Below are positions 17,976 through 26,632 of a stretch of DNA of 64,000 nucleotides, piece by piece. The DNA is from Desulfoferula sp040751985 (GTDB lineage: Bacteria > Desulfobacterota > Desulfarculia > Desulfarculales > Desulfarculaceae). Where the stretch lies: the NCBI GenBank assembly GCA_040751985.1, contig JBFMFU010000065.1, positions 1-64,000 on the forward strand. Reading direction: 5' to 3'. Made by a program: the position numbers and the translations under genes. Position 1 is the stretch's first letter; every line of letters begins with the position of its first letter. The notes below the pieces were generated by a model that was not told where the DNA came from, made no database searches, and saw only the letters and a list, made by a program, of their open reading frames with translations.

Positions 17976-18017
17976 GACCGTCTCCGTTTCGTTTTCGCGG
18001 GCCGGGCGCCCCGGCCT

Positions 18018-18323
18018 TTAGTCTTGCTCCAGGCCGCTCACGCCGGCGCAGCAGTCCTGCAACAAAAACTCCAGCACCTGGCGCAGGGCCTGATATTGGG
18101 GCCGGCAGTACAGCTCGCGGCCCTGGCGCTCCTGGCTGATCAGCCCGGCCTGGCGCAGGCGGCCCAGGTGGTGGGACAGGGTGGACAGGGGGATGCCCAG
18201 GTGGGCTTGCACCTTGTTCACCGGCAGGCCGTCCGGCCCGGCCTGGATTAAGAGGCGCAGGGCCTTGAGGCGCAGGGGGTGGCCCAGCTCGCCCAGCCGC
18301 TTGGCTGTCAGTTCCAAGTCCAT
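18018..18323 (-). CDS. ArsR-family metalloregulator
   Basis: A 101-residue winged-helix repressor. The recognition helix region is LGIPLSTLSHHLGRLRQAGLI. The C terminus ends LLQDCCAGVSGLEQD, a vicinal Cys pair suited to As(III) binding and unlike the classic CVC site of E. coli ArsR, so it belongs to a variant site class. ATG at 18323 gives the usual length. It leads the arsR-arsM operon and probably represses itself through the dyad at 18370-18385. Confidence 0.9.
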   Translation of the reverse strand: MDLELTAKRLGELGHPLRLKALRLLIQAGPDGLPVNKVQAHLGIPLSTLSHHLGRLRQAGLISQERQGRELYCRPQYQALRQVLEFLLQDCCAGVSGLEQD

Positions 18324-18369
18324 AGTCCAACTGTATCCGCCGGGCGCGTGGTTGTCAACTATATTTCTA

Positions 18370-18385
18370 GTAATATCGAAATTAC
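18370..18385 (-). promoter_or_regulatory. Candidate ArsR operator
   Basis: Perfect dyad GTAAT-N6-ATTAC lies 47 bases upstream of the arsR ATG in an AT-rich stretch, the position and form expected of an ArsR/SmtB operator. No alignment was run. Confidence 0.5.
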
Positions 18386-18421
18386 ATTTCTGCGCCAGGC
18401 CCTGCCCCTTGTCCAAGCAGC

Positions 18422-18453
18422 TTGACAATTGTGCATAAACTAACCTAGGTTAG
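18422..18453 (+). promoter_or_regulatory. TTGACA box with 14-bp palindrome, upstream of the atoE-like gene
   Basis: A perfect -35 hexamer TTGACA (18422-18427) is followed 12 bases later by the perfect palindrome CTAACCTAGGTTAG (18440-18453), which covers the expected -10 position (TAGGTT with 18-bp spacing). It looks like a repressor site over a promoter reading into the transporter gene 302 bases downstream. Confidence 0.45.
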
Positions 18454-18754
18454 CTCTGATGGAAGCCGTTGACGGTTTAACCACGGATAAAAGTCATGAC
18501 TGCCGATCCGTGGCCCGTTTGCATGCCTCACCATCGTCCAGCCTCCGGGCCTGCATCTAGCCCCGCACAGCGGCCAGTCATTTTGCCTCACGGACCAACG
18601 GCGTAATTGGTGCCCTGGAGGCGTTCCGCAGCGCTGCAATCCGCCGGAAGCCCCTAAGCAAGGGAGAGGTAGAGGGTGCTCCCGCAGTCGCTCCCCAGTC
18701 CGGTCCGCGTCCAGCACTTCTAAAATGCTTCCTATTCGCTTTGGGAGGAGGAGT

Positions 18755-20179
18755 ATGGCAGCCAACGAAGTGCAAGTGAAGGAGGGGGGTCTGGCGCGCG
18801 CGGGTGAGGCCCTCACCCGCTGGACCGAGAGGTGGATCCCCGACGCCCTGGTCATCGTATTCATCCTGAGCATCATCGCCTATGTCATGGCCCTGATCTG
18901 GGGCTGCAAGCCCGAGATGAAAATCGAGGACCGTCTCTACGCGGGCGTGGTGGCCTGGGGCAAGGGCTTCTGGGCCTACCTGGGCTTTGCCATGCAGATG
19001 TGTCTTATCATGATGACCGGCTACATCCTGGCCCTGTCGCCGCCGGTGCGCCGCCTGCTGGACGGCCTGGCGAGGCTGCCCAACCAGGACAAGCCGGGCC
19101 AGGCCATCGTGGTCATGGCCCTGTTCTCCACCCTCTCGGCCTGGCTGTCCTGGGGCCTGTCCATCATCGGCAGCGCGGTGCTGGCCCTGTTCATCGTGCG
19201 GCGCAATCCCAAGGTGGACTACCGCCTGCTGGTGGCCTCGGCCTACCTGGGCCTGGGCTGCACCTGGCACTCCGGGCTCACCGGCTCGGCCACTCTGATG
19301 ATGGCCTCGCCGGGCAACACCCTGGTCAAGTCGGCCATCGCCAAGGGCTGGATCACCGGCCCCATCTCCACCGGCATGACCATCTTCCACCCCTTCAACC
19401 TGATCCTGACCGCGGTGATCATCATCCTGGTCACCTGGCTGATTGCCCGCATGCACCCGGCTCCGGAGCACACCTACGTGGTGCAGCCGGAGCTGATGGA
19501 GCGGCTGAAGCTCTATGAGCCGCCCAAGCACCCCCAGACCAAGACCTTCTCCGACTTCCTGAACTGGTGGTGGGGATTCAACATCATCATCGCCGCCGGC
19601 GGCGCCGTGGCCCTGTACTCCTTCCTGGCGGGCAAGCCCATGGGCGCCTGGCTGAACCTGAACAACGTGATCTTCTTCTTCCTGATGCTGGGCATCCTGT
19701 TCCACTGGCGGCCCTGGTCCTTCCTCATGGCCTCCATGGAGGCGGGCAAGGCGGTCTGGGGCATCATCATCCAGTTCCCCTTCTACGCCGGCATCTACGG
19801 CCTGATCGCCTACACCGACCTGGCCCAGGTCCTGACCAACGCCTTCGTGGCCTTCAGCAGCGCGGCCACCTTCCCCATGTTCGCCTACTGGTACGCCGGC
19901 GTGCTCAACTACCTGGTGCCCTCCGGCGGCGGCGAGTGGCTGATGACCGCGCCCTATCTGTTGCCCGCGGGCAAGGCCCTGGGCCTGCCGGCCTACAAGA
20001 CCGTCATCGCCTACGCCTGGGGCGACATGATGACCGACATGATCCAGCCCTTCTGGGCCATCGCCATGCTGGCCGTGGCCAAGCTGAACTTCCGCGACAT
20101 CATGGGCTATCTGATGATCATCTTCCTGGCCTACTTCATCGTCACCTCCATCGCCTTCCTGATCCTGCCCTGGATCTAG
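18755..20179 (+). CDS. Short-chain fatty acid transporter, AtoE family
   Basis: Inner-membrane transporter of 474 residues with about 12 helices, related to E. coli AtoE (short-chain fatty acid uptake). The opening SLTRWTER-like segment (EALTRWTERWIPDALVIVF) and the block YLGLGCTWHSGLTGSATLMMASPGN, broken here only for naming, are typical of the family, as is GDMMTDMIQPFWAIAML near the end. ATG at 18755 follows GGGAGGAGGAG. A strong terminator ends the unit. The substrate could be butyrate, acetoacetate or similar. Confidence 0.88.
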   Translation: MAANEVQVKEGGLARAGEALTRWTERWIPDALVIVFILSIIAYVMALIWGCKPEMKIEDRLYAGVVAWGKGFWAYLGFAMQMCLIMMTGYILALSPPVRRLLDGLARLPNQDKPGQAIVVMALFSTLSAWLSWGLSIIGSAVLALFIVRRNPKVDYRLLVASAYLGLGCTWHSGLTGSATLMMASPGNTLVKSAIAKGWITGPISTGMTIFHPFNLILTAVIIILVTWLIARMHPAPEHTYVVQPELMERLKLYEPPKHPQTKTFSDFLNWWWGFNIIIAAGGAVALYSFLAGKPMGAWLNLNNVIFFFLMLGILFHWRPWSFLMASMEAGKAVWGIIIQFPFYAGIYGLIAYTDLAQVLTNAFVAFSSAATFPMFAYWYAGVLNYLVPSGGGEWLMTAPYLLPAGKALGLPAYKTVIAYAWGDMMTDMIQPFWAIAMLAVAKLNFRDIMGYLMIIFLAYFIVTSIAFLILPWI

Positions 20180-20218
20180 GAGGCCTTGACGCCGCCACGC
20201 ACGGCGGTTGAAAACCTG

Positions 20219-20250
20219 AACCCCGGGGGGCCGCGGCTCCCCGGGGTTTT
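20219..20250 (+). terminator. Rho-independent terminator of the atoE-like gene
   Basis: Ten-base-pair stem AACCCCGGGG (20219-20228) with CCCCGGGGTT (20239-20248), a 10-base loop and a TTTT tail, 40 bases after the stop. A smaller GCCGCC/GGCGGT hairpin precedes it at 20191-20207. Confidence 0.85.
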
Positions 20251-20317
20251 GCCTGAGGGGTGCGGCGGCCTACAATAAAGCGAGAGGCCGCCCGCGCCGC
20301 GGCCCCGGAGAGAGCCC

Positions 20318-20941
20318 GTGAAACTCTACGACGCCACCCTGCCCATCAGGGAGGGCATGGTCACCTTCCCCGGCGACCCGCCCTTCAAGCTGGAGCCGTT
20401 CTTCCAGACCGCCCAGGGCGACCCCTTCAACCTGGCCCTGATGTCCATGGGCACCCACCTGGGCACCCACGTGGACCCGCCGGCCCATTACCTGCCGGGC
20501 GGGGCCACCGTGGACCAACTGCCCCTGGAGAGCCTGGTGGGGCCGGGGGTGGTGCTGGACCTGCGCGGCCGGCCCTGCATCGACCGGGCGGCCCTGGAGC
20601 AGGCCCCCCTGGGCGACCACGCGCGGGTGCTGATCAAGACCGACAACGGGCCGCTGCTCTTAGAGTCCCAGTTCCACCCGGACTACGTGCACCTGACCGA
20701 GGACGGGGCCCGCTACCTGGTGCAGCGGGGGGTGGTGCTGGTGGGCATCGACTACTGCTCCATCGAGCGCTACCAGAACCCCGGCGCGCCGGTGCACCAC
20801 CTGCTGCTCACCGCCGGGGTGGTGGTGGTGGAGTGCGCCCACCTGCTGTCGGTGCCGGCCGGGGTCTACGAGATATTCTGCCTGCCCCTCAAGGTGCAGG
20901 GGGCCGACGGCGCTCCGGCCCGGCTGCTGCTGCGCGGCTAA
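20318..20941 (+). CDS. Cyclase/kynurenine-formamidase-family hydrolase
   Basis: Metal-dependent amide or ester hydrolase of the cyclase family, 207 residues. The metal site GTHLGTHVDPPAHYL matches the family H-x-GTH-x-D-x-P-x-H motif. GTG at 20318 follows GGAGAGAGCCC. Related enzymes include kynurenine formamidase and various cyclic-acid hydrolases; no tryptophan-degradation genes are adjacent, so the substrate is open. It ends 13 bases before the convergent PEP-synthase-like gene. Confidence 0.85.
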   Translation: MKLYDATLPIREGMVTFPGDPPFKLEPFFQTAQGDPFNLALMSMGTHLGTHVDPPAHYLPGGATVDQLPLESLVGPGVVLDLRGRPCIDRAALEQAPLGDHARVLIKTDNGPLLLESQFHPDYVHLTEDGARYLVQRGVVLVGIDYCSIERYQNPGAPVHHLLLTAGVVVVECAHLLSVPAGVYEIFCLPLKVQGADGAPARLLLRG

Positions 20942-20954
20942 GGGGTGCGACGGC

Positions 20955-23546
20955 TCAGGCCGCCTCCAGGGCGGCCAGGTCGCTCTTGATCTTCTGGCGG
21001 TAGTGCTGCACCGAGGCCGGATCGGCCATGATCATGTCCAGCTGGCGGGTGTGCATCAAGAGGTAGCCCACCACCTCCAGCAGGCGCAGGATATCCTGGG
21101 CCGGCCGGCCCTCCACCCGGGCGCGCAGGGTGTCGCCCCGCAGCTCCACGACAAAGCCCAACTCGCCGATGATGTCGCCGATGAAGCGGGCCCGGGCGCT
21201 CTTGCGCTCGGCGTCGGCGGCCCCGCCCACAAAGGAGAAGCTCAGGTAGTTCTCCGCCGGCCGCTCCCCGGCCATGGCCTCCACGCTGGCGAAGTGGAAG
21301 CCGAAGCGCGACTGCAGGTTCAGGAAGCTCTTGGAGATCATGAAGTAGTTGCGGTTGGCCATGGCGGTCTTGAAGGGCGTGGCCAGGGCCGGGTTGGCCG
21401 TGGCCTGGAACAAGACCGAGGCGAAGCCCTTGCCGCTCATGGCCGGCGGCCCCTCCCAGGGCACGGCCACCATGCCCCGCCACAGGGCCAGCAGGGGTTG
21501 GCAGGCGATGTCCTCCAGGCGCACGTAGCGGCCGCTCACCTCCTCTTTGAAGCCGTCGTCCAGGTTGATGATCCAGTACTGCATGGGCACTTCGTAGAAC
21601 AGCTGCTTGCTGGAGCGCTGGGGGAAGTGGTGCTCCTTGCCAAAGGCGAACATCTCCTGCACCGACTTCTCGTGGCAGAAGCGGGTGATGTCGTGCAGGG
21701 TCTGGCAGCTGGCCGCGGCGAACTCCGGCGAGTCCGGGTCCAGCAGGTTCAGGGGGGTGATGAAGCGCAGCACCCCGAGCAGGGTCTGGTGCACTGGGCT
21801 GCCCTTCATCAGCGCCCGCTTGGGCCGCGAACGCAGCAGTATCTGCTCGTCGCGCCCCGGAAACACCGCCGCGCGGTCGGCGTCCACGGTCACCACCTGC
21901 CCGTCGACCAGGGCCTCGGCGGCCGCGCCCAGGCCGAAGATGGCCGGCAGGCCGTACTCCCGGGCCACGGTGGCCAGGTGGCCGGCCACGGTGCCCTTCT
22001 GGGCCACCAGGGCCGCTGCCCGCCCTAAAAGGGCCGCCCAGCGCGGCCAGGGCTCGTCCACCGCCAGCACCGCCCCCTCGGGGAAGCGCAGGGCATCGGA
22101 GTCCTTCTTGACCCAGAACACCGGCCCGCAGGCCACTCCGGGGCTGACCCCGGCCCCGCCGCCGGCCAGAGCCCCGGCCGGGGTCTGGGCCGCGGCCGCC
22201 TCCTTGGGCGGAGCCACCCGCCGCAGGTAGCGGGTCTGCAGGATCAGCAGGCGGCCCTGGTGGTCCAGGGCCCACTCCACGTCCTGGGGCGCGCCGTAGT
22301 GCTCCTCCAGCTTGAGCGCCAGGCCGGCCAGGGCCAGGGCTTGGCTGTCGCTCAGGGAGGGCTGGTCGGCCTGGTCGCCGGTGGCCTCCAGGCGGCAGAC
22401 GCCCTCCGCCGGGAAGCAGTCGAAGCGGGCGCCCTTGTGGGCTATCTGGCGCTGCACCACCTGGGGCGGTTCCCCGCGCGAGACCACGAACAGGTCGGCC
22501 GGCGCGTCGCCGTCCACCACGCCCTTGGGCAGGCCCCAGGCCGAGGTGATGCGCACCTCCCGGTCCATCTGGTCCACCGGGTTCTGGGTGTAGACCACCC
22601 CGCCGCTGGCCGCCTGCACCATGGCCAGGCAGCCCACGCACATGATGATGTCCGAATCGCGCAGGCCGCGCTCATAGCGGTAGTGCATGGCCTGGGGGGT
22701 GTATTTGCTGGCCACCACCTCCTTGAACGACTCCAGGATGTGCTCCGGCCGCACGTTGAGCTGGCTGCGATACTGGCCGGCGAAGGAGGTCTCGGCCTCG
22801 TCCTCGCCCAGGGCGCTGGAGCGCAGGGACACGGTGACCCCTGGCCGGGTGCGCTGCTCCAGGCGGCGGTAGGCCGCCTGCACCTCCTGCGCCAGGTCCG
22901 CGGGCACCTCGGCCCCCACGATGAGCTGCTGCAAATAGGAGCTGAGGGCGAAGAGCTGGTCAATGCGCTCCAGGGTGGCGCTCTGGATGCGCCGGTCTAT
23001 CTCGGCCTGCAGCTGGTTGTGCTCGAAGAAGCGGCCGCAGGCCGCGGCGGTGATGACAAATCCCGGTGGCGCCGGCAGCCCCAGGCGGTTGACCACCTCG
23101 CCCAGGTTGGCCATCTTGCCGCCCACCCGGTCGGCCCACAGCTTGTCCACCTGGCCCAGCTCCACCACCATCTGGCCGTCAACGGGCGGCCGGCCCTTTT
23201 GCAGGGCCAGGTCGATCTGGGCCTGGATGTCCTTGAAGCGCTGGAACAGGGCCGGGTAGGGGGCCGGGGCCAAGGAGTCCAGGTGCTTGGCCATGTTGTA
23301 AACGCTGGCGGCCAGGGCCGTGCAGCGGGCGCGCACGAAGGACATGCCGAACACCCGGTCCCCGGCCGCGGCCGCCTCCAGGCTGGCCATGGTCTCCAGG
23401 GCGCGGTTGTTGGCCGCCAGGAGCAGGCGGAAGTCGTGGTAGCGGGCCTGGAAGTCGGTGAAGAGCTTTTCTTCCTGGGCCTCGGTAAGGGGGGCCTGGC
23501 GCCGGCGGCGGAACAGACCCTTGAGTTTGGCGAGCAGATTGGTCAT
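20955..23546 (-). CDS. PEP synthase/PPDK-like protein with non-standard C-terminal domain
   Basis: An 863-residue multidomain protein. A helical N-terminal extension (about 1-130) precedes a PPDK N-terminal ATP-binding domain with GGKMANLGEV and SLRSSALGEDEAETSFAGQ. The phosphohistidine domain has TVAGHLATVAREYGLPAIFG, with the His at about 523. The last 300 residues show none of the PEP/pyruvate barrel motifs and are of unknown type. ATG at 23546 is preferred over TTG at 23591. It lies 75 bases downstream of a receiver gene, probably the end of the kinase/TauE operon. A phosphotransfer or regulatory role is possible. Confidence 0.8.
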   Translation of the reverse strand: MTNLLAKLKGLFRRRRQAPLTEAQEEKLFTDFQARYHDFRLLLAANNRALETMASLEAAAAGDRVFGMSFVRARCTALAASVYNMAKHLDSLAPAPYPALFQRFKDIQAQIDLALQKGRPPVDGQMVVELGQVDKLWADRVGGKMANLGEVVNRLGLPAPPGFVITAAACGRFFEHNQLQAEIDRRIQSATLERIDQLFALSSYLQQLIVGAEVPADLAQEVQAAYRRLEQRTRPGVTVSLRSSALGEDEAETSFAGQYRSQLNVRPEHILESFKEVVASKYTPQAMHYRYERGLRDSDIIMCVGCLAMVQAASGGVVYTQNPVDQMDREVRITSAWGLPKGVVDGDAPADLFVVSRGEPPQVVQRQIAHKGARFDCFPAEGVCRLEATGDQADQPSLSDSQALALAGLALKLEEHYGAPQDVEWALDHQGRLLILQTRYLRRVAPPKEAAAAQTPAGALAGGGAGVSPGVACGPVFWVKKDSDALRFPEGAVLAVDEPWPRWAALLGRAAALVAQKGTVAGHLATVAREYGLPAIFGLGAAAEALVDGQVVTVDADRAAVFPGRDEQILLRSRPKRALMKGSPVHQTLLGVLRFITPLNLLDPDSPEFAAASCQTLHDITRFCHEKSVQEMFAFGKEHHFPQRSSKQLFYEVPMQYWIINLDDGFKEEVSGRYVRLEDIACQPLLALWRGMVAVPWEGPPAMSGKGFASVLFQATANPALATPFKTAMANRNYFMISKSFLNLQSRFGFHFASVEAMAGERPAENYLSFSFVGGAADAERKSARARFIGDIIGELGFVVELRGDTLRARVEGRPAQDILRLLEVVGYLLMHTRQLDMIMADPASVQHYRQKIKSDLAALEAA

Positions 23547-23621
23547 GCGGGCCCCGGCCCCCGGAGGCAATGAGTGCGGCGGCGGCTGCAACGGGTTTGT
23601 TCAGGGCCGGGCCGCGGCGGC

Positions 23622-24059
23622 CTAGCCCTGCTCCTGCCTGACCTTCTTGAGAGCCGCGATCTTCTTCTGCTGCAGCTCCTTCTTACGGAAGGCGTCCTGC
23701 ACCTTATAGACCAGGTCGTCGATGTCGGCCGGCTTGAGCAGATAGTCGAAGGCCCCCTGCTCCATGCCCTGCAAAGAGGCCTCCAGGTCCGCGTGGCCGG
23801 TGAGCATGATCACCTCCAGCAGGGGATGGCGCGCCTTGATCTCCTTGATGGCCTGGATGCCGTCCATGCCCGGCATGCGCACGTCCAGGATCACCACGTC
23901 CATGGGACGCTCGGCCAGCATATCCAGGGCCTGGGCCCCGCTGGAGGCGCTGAGAGTCTCCAGGCCGCGCAGCTTCAGGCGCCGCACCAGAGGGGCCGCG
24001 AAGTCCCTCTCGTCGTCCACCACCAGGACCCTTATCTTTTCCGTACCGCCCGTTTCCAT
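23622..24059 (-). CDS. Single-domain response regulator
   Basis: A 145-residue receiver with a short C-terminal coiled tail (KKELQQKKIAALKKVRQEQ). The acidic pair is VVDDE, the phospho-acceptor aspartate lies in VVILDVRMPGMDG, the switch Thr in MLTGHA and the Lys in LLKPAD, so all functional residues are present. There is no output domain, so it probably works in a phosphorelay or by protein contact. It sits between the TauE/membrane-protein pair and the PEP-synthase-like gene. Confidence 0.93.
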   Translation of the reverse strand: METGGTEKIRVLVVDDERDFAAPLVRRLKLRGLETLSASSGAQALDMLAERPMDVVILDVRMPGMDGIQAIKEIKARHPLLEVIMLTGHADLEASLQGMEQGAFDYLLKPADIDDLVYKVQDAFRKKELQQKKIAALKKVRQEQG

Positions 24060-24157
24060 GCCTCCCGCCTCCTAGCTGCCCAGGGCGCGGACCAGGAGCG
24101 CGCCCCGCCGGCCCCGTGAGGATGATCGCATGCGGGCCGGCGGAGACGCGTAGGGGG

Positions 24158-24856
24158 CTAATGCCCCATGCGAAAGCCGGCGCCCTCGAACAGGTACATC
24201 ACGCCGTAGCCGTACCACAGGGTGTAGATCACGTAGAACAGCAGGGAGAACACCACCACGGCCCAGCGCTCCCCGATGCTCTGGGGCTGGATGCCGTAGT
24301 AATTATAGGCCATCTCCACGGCCTTGGCCTGCACGGTCTGCACGAACTTGGCCTGGGCGAAGGCCTTCTGGCGGTTCAGGTCCTTTTCCAGGGCCTGGAA
24401 GGACAGCCACCAGGCGTAGATCATGGCCCGCTCGTTCTGGCCTGGGTAGCGCGCCACTAGGGCCTTGCCGTTGTTGTGGAACATGGCGTCGGCGTCGCCC
24501 AGGCTGGCGGCCAGGATCTTGCCCAGGTCGCCCTGCAGGGTCAGGTCGCTGCCCTGGCGCTGCACGCTCGCCCCGGCGGCCGTGAACAGCAGCGCCGCTT
24601 GCGCAGCCTGGGCCTCGCTGGCCAGCTTGAGCTCGGCCTTGATTGGCTGGCCGGCGTAGCGCTGGGCCGCCTTGCTCAGATCAGGAATGTAGTAGGCCGA
24701 CTGCTTGGAGATGGAGTTGTACAGGTTGTCCAGGTAGTCCAGGCCGTTCTGGCCCTTGAACAGGGGCAGGAACACCCCCACCAGCACCACGGCGAAGACG
24801 ATCATCATCGCCAGGCCGGCCAGCAGCACCTTCTTGGGATTGTGCTTGGCGCTCAT
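24158..24856 (-). CDS. Two-helix membrane protein partner of the TauE-like exporter
   Basis: A 232-residue protein of no recognised family. Membrane helices lie at about residues 11-33 and 197-220, enclosing a mainly extracytoplasmic, partly helical domain. Its ATG overlaps the TauE stop by four bases (ATGA) and has GGAGGTGA upstream, so the two are translationally coupled and probably form a complex. The periplasmic domain may supply gating, sensing or substrate binding; this is inferred from coupling only. The 98 bases after its stop hold no gene. Confidence 0.7.
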   Translation of the reverse strand: MSAKHNPKKVLLAGLAMMIVFAVVLVGVFLPLFKGQNGLDYLDNLYNSISKQSAYYIPDLSKAAQRYAGQPIKAELKLASEAQAAQAALLFTAAGASVQRQGSDLTLQGDLGKILAASLGDADAMFHNNGKALVARYPGQNERAMIYAWWLSFQALEKDLNRQKAFAQAKFVQTVQAKAVEMAYNYYGIQPQSIGERWAVVVFSLLFYVIYTLWYGYGVMYLFEGAGFRMGH

Positions 24857-26181
24857 GATCTCACCTCCTGCCCAGCGGCCTGCACCGGGGCGGGGGCGCC
24901 GCGCAGGGCTCTGGTGTTCTTGAAGAACGTGCCGATGACCCACACCCCGAAGCCGCCGATGACCACGAAGAAGGCCCAGATGCCGATCTGGTCCAGCACC
25001 TTGACCGTGCCCGTGGACAGGTTCAGCACCTCCATCTCGGTCAGCTTGCCGGGCAGGGCGAAGATGCGGTTCATGAACCCGGCCAGCACCGCCATGGCGT
25101 AGAAGCCGCGGATGGTGATGCCCGGCACCACCTTGGTGACCATGGCCCCGATCTGGATGCCCAGCAGCGAGCCGATGAGCATGCCCATGGCCAGGGTGTA
25201 GAAGATGAAGCCGTAGATGGCGTACTGGCTGATGGCCGCGTAGCCGGCGGTGAACACGATCTGGAAGATGTCGGTGCCCACCGTGGTCATGGAGCTGACG
25301 CCCAGGGTGTAGACGAAGATGGGGAAGGTCAAAAAGCCGCCGCCCACGCCCATGATGCCCGCGGCCAGGCCAACCAGGAAGCCGCTGATGATCAGGAACC
25401 AGGCCGATATCTTGCGGCCGCCGGGCACCAGGCTCTGGTCGAAGCGGACCATGGGCGGGATGTTCATGGCCTGCAGCTTCTTGGGCAGGCCGCCCAGCTC
25501 CGCGCCCTCGGTCTTGCCGCTGTGGGGCAGCTCGCAGGCCTCGGCGCTCTTGCGGCACTTGAAGAAGTCGCCCAGGGCGTAAAAGCCCAGACCGCCCAGC
25601 ATCAACGAGTAGATGGTGGTGATGAAGGCGTCCGACAGCACCGGGTTGATCTCGTAGAGCACCCGGTTGATCAGCCCGCCGCAGGTGGCTCCGCCGATGG
25701 CCCCGATCAAAAAGGTGACCGCCAGGGACACCGACACGTTGCCCAGCTTGCGGTGGATGACGCTGCCCATGATGGCCTTGGCGAAGATGTGGAACAGGTC
25801 CGTGCCCACGGCCAGGATGCCCTTGATGCCCGCGCTCATCAGAGCCGGGGCGATGATGAAGCCGCCGCCGGCGCCGATGCAGCCGGTGATCAGGCCGGCG
25901 CACAGGCCGATGGCGATGGAGGCCAGGAAGATGCCCGTGCTGTAGAAGGCCGGGCTGTAGGCCTTCTTGCCGCCCAGGAAGGAGGGCAGGTGGTCGCCGG
26001 CCGCCTGGGCGATCTGGTCGGCGAAGGCCAGGCCGCCCAGCACCGCCGGCAGCAGACACAGGCCCAGGATTATAAGACGCTTCTTATCCGACAGGATGCG
26101 GCGGCTCATCTCCAGCTCCCACTGGGCGTGGGCGCGGGCGCCGGCCAGCATCATCTGCCCCATGGTCTTCAGTGCGCTCAT
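24853..26181 (-). CDS. TauE/SafE-family anion exporter
   Basis: A 442-residue inner-membrane protein with about nine to ten helices. The two repeats carry the family glycine motifs GCIGAGGGFIIAPALMSAG and GIMGVGGGFLTFPIFV. Members export sulfite, sulfoacetate or other anions. It is longer than the usual 250-300 residues, with an N-terminal extension and a cytosolic loop (about residues 205-260, containing CRKSAEAC). It follows a kinase and two receiver genes in the same orientation (30-base gap), so its expression or activity is probably signal-controlled. Confidence 0.87.
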   Translation of the reverse strand: MSALKTMGQMMLAGARAHAQWELEMSRRILSDKKRLIILGLCLLPAVLGGLAFADQIAQAAGDHLPSFLGGKKAYSPAFYSTGIFLASIAIGLCAGLITGCIGAGGGFIIAPALMSAGIKGILAVGTDLFHIFAKAIMGSVIHRKLGNVSVSLAVTFLIGAIGGATCGGLINRVLYEINPVLSDAFITTIYSLMLGGLGFYALGDFFKCRKSAEACELPHSGKTEGAELGGLPKKLQAMNIPPMVRFDQSLVPGGRKISAWFLIISGFLVGLAAGIMGVGGGFLTFPIFVYTLGVSSMTTVGTDIFQIVFTAGYAAISQYAIYGFIFYTLAMGMLIGSLLGIQIGAMVTKVVPGITIRGFYAMAVLAGFMNRIFALPGKLTEMEVLNLSTGTVKVLDQIGIWAFFVVIGGFGVWVIGTFFKNTRALRGAPAPVQAAGQEVRS

Positions 26182-26211
26182 GACTCGCTACCTCGTCGCA
26201 TGTAAACTCCG

Positions 26212-26622
26212 CTATCGTGCGTCCGCAGTCTCGTCCCCCGGCGGCCGGGCGGCGGCCGCCGCCTGGATGCGCTCGTAGAGCATCGCCAGGTCGCAGGGCT
26301 TGGTCAGATAATCAAAGGCCCCCAGGGCGATGCCGTCGCGCGCGGCCTGCTCCGAGCCGTGGCCAGTGAGCATGATCACCTCCAGCCGGGGGTCCATCTT
26401 CTTGAAAATCTTGAGCACCTCGATGCCGTCCATGTCCTGCATCTTCAGATCCAGCACCGCCACCTCGAACTGGTGGCCGCGCAGGGTCTGGATGGCCTGG
26501 GAGCCGGAGCTGGCGGTCATCACCATTAGCCCCCGCTTGGTCAGCCGCTTCTGGAGGACATCCAGGTAGTCCACCTCGTCGTCCACGATCAAGAGGCGGA
26601 TATGGCGCTCGGGACGGCCCAT
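26212..26622 (-). CDS. Single-domain response regulator
   Basis: A 136-residue receiver with no output domain. The acidic pair is IVDDE, the acceptor aspartate lies in VAVLDLKMQDMDG, followed by MLTGHG and LTKPCD, so it should be phosphorylatable. It is 10 bases downstream of another receiver gene and 30 bases upstream of the TauE-like gene. The two receivers next to one kinase suggest a branched relay. Confidence 0.92.
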   Translation of the reverse strand: MGRPERHIRLLIVDDEVDYLDVLQKRLTKRGLMVMTASSGSQAIQTLRGHQFEVAVLDLKMQDMDGIEVLKIFKKMDPRLEVIMLTGHGSEQAARDGIALGAFDYLTKPCDLAMLYERIQAAAAARPPGDETADAR

Positions 26623-26632
26623 GACCGCCGCG

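Larger units (their letters stand above)
18324..18754. other. 431-base intergenic region between arsR and atoE-like gene
   Basis: No convincing gene. It holds the arsR operator candidate (18370-18385), a TTGACA box at 18422-18427 on the plus strand with a palindrome just after it, and an inverted repeat CCACGGAT/ATCCGTGG (arms at about 18480-18487 and 18505-18512) enclosing AGTCATGACT. The possible ORFs here are shadow-like. It is richer in A/T than its surroundings, as expected of a regulatory region. Confidence 0.5.

Noticed and set aside
18445..18876. Minus-strand ORF of 143 codons upstream of the atoE-like gene
   Set aside because: It overlaps the start of the transporter, lacks a ribosome site and shows no domain; it covers a likely regulatory region.
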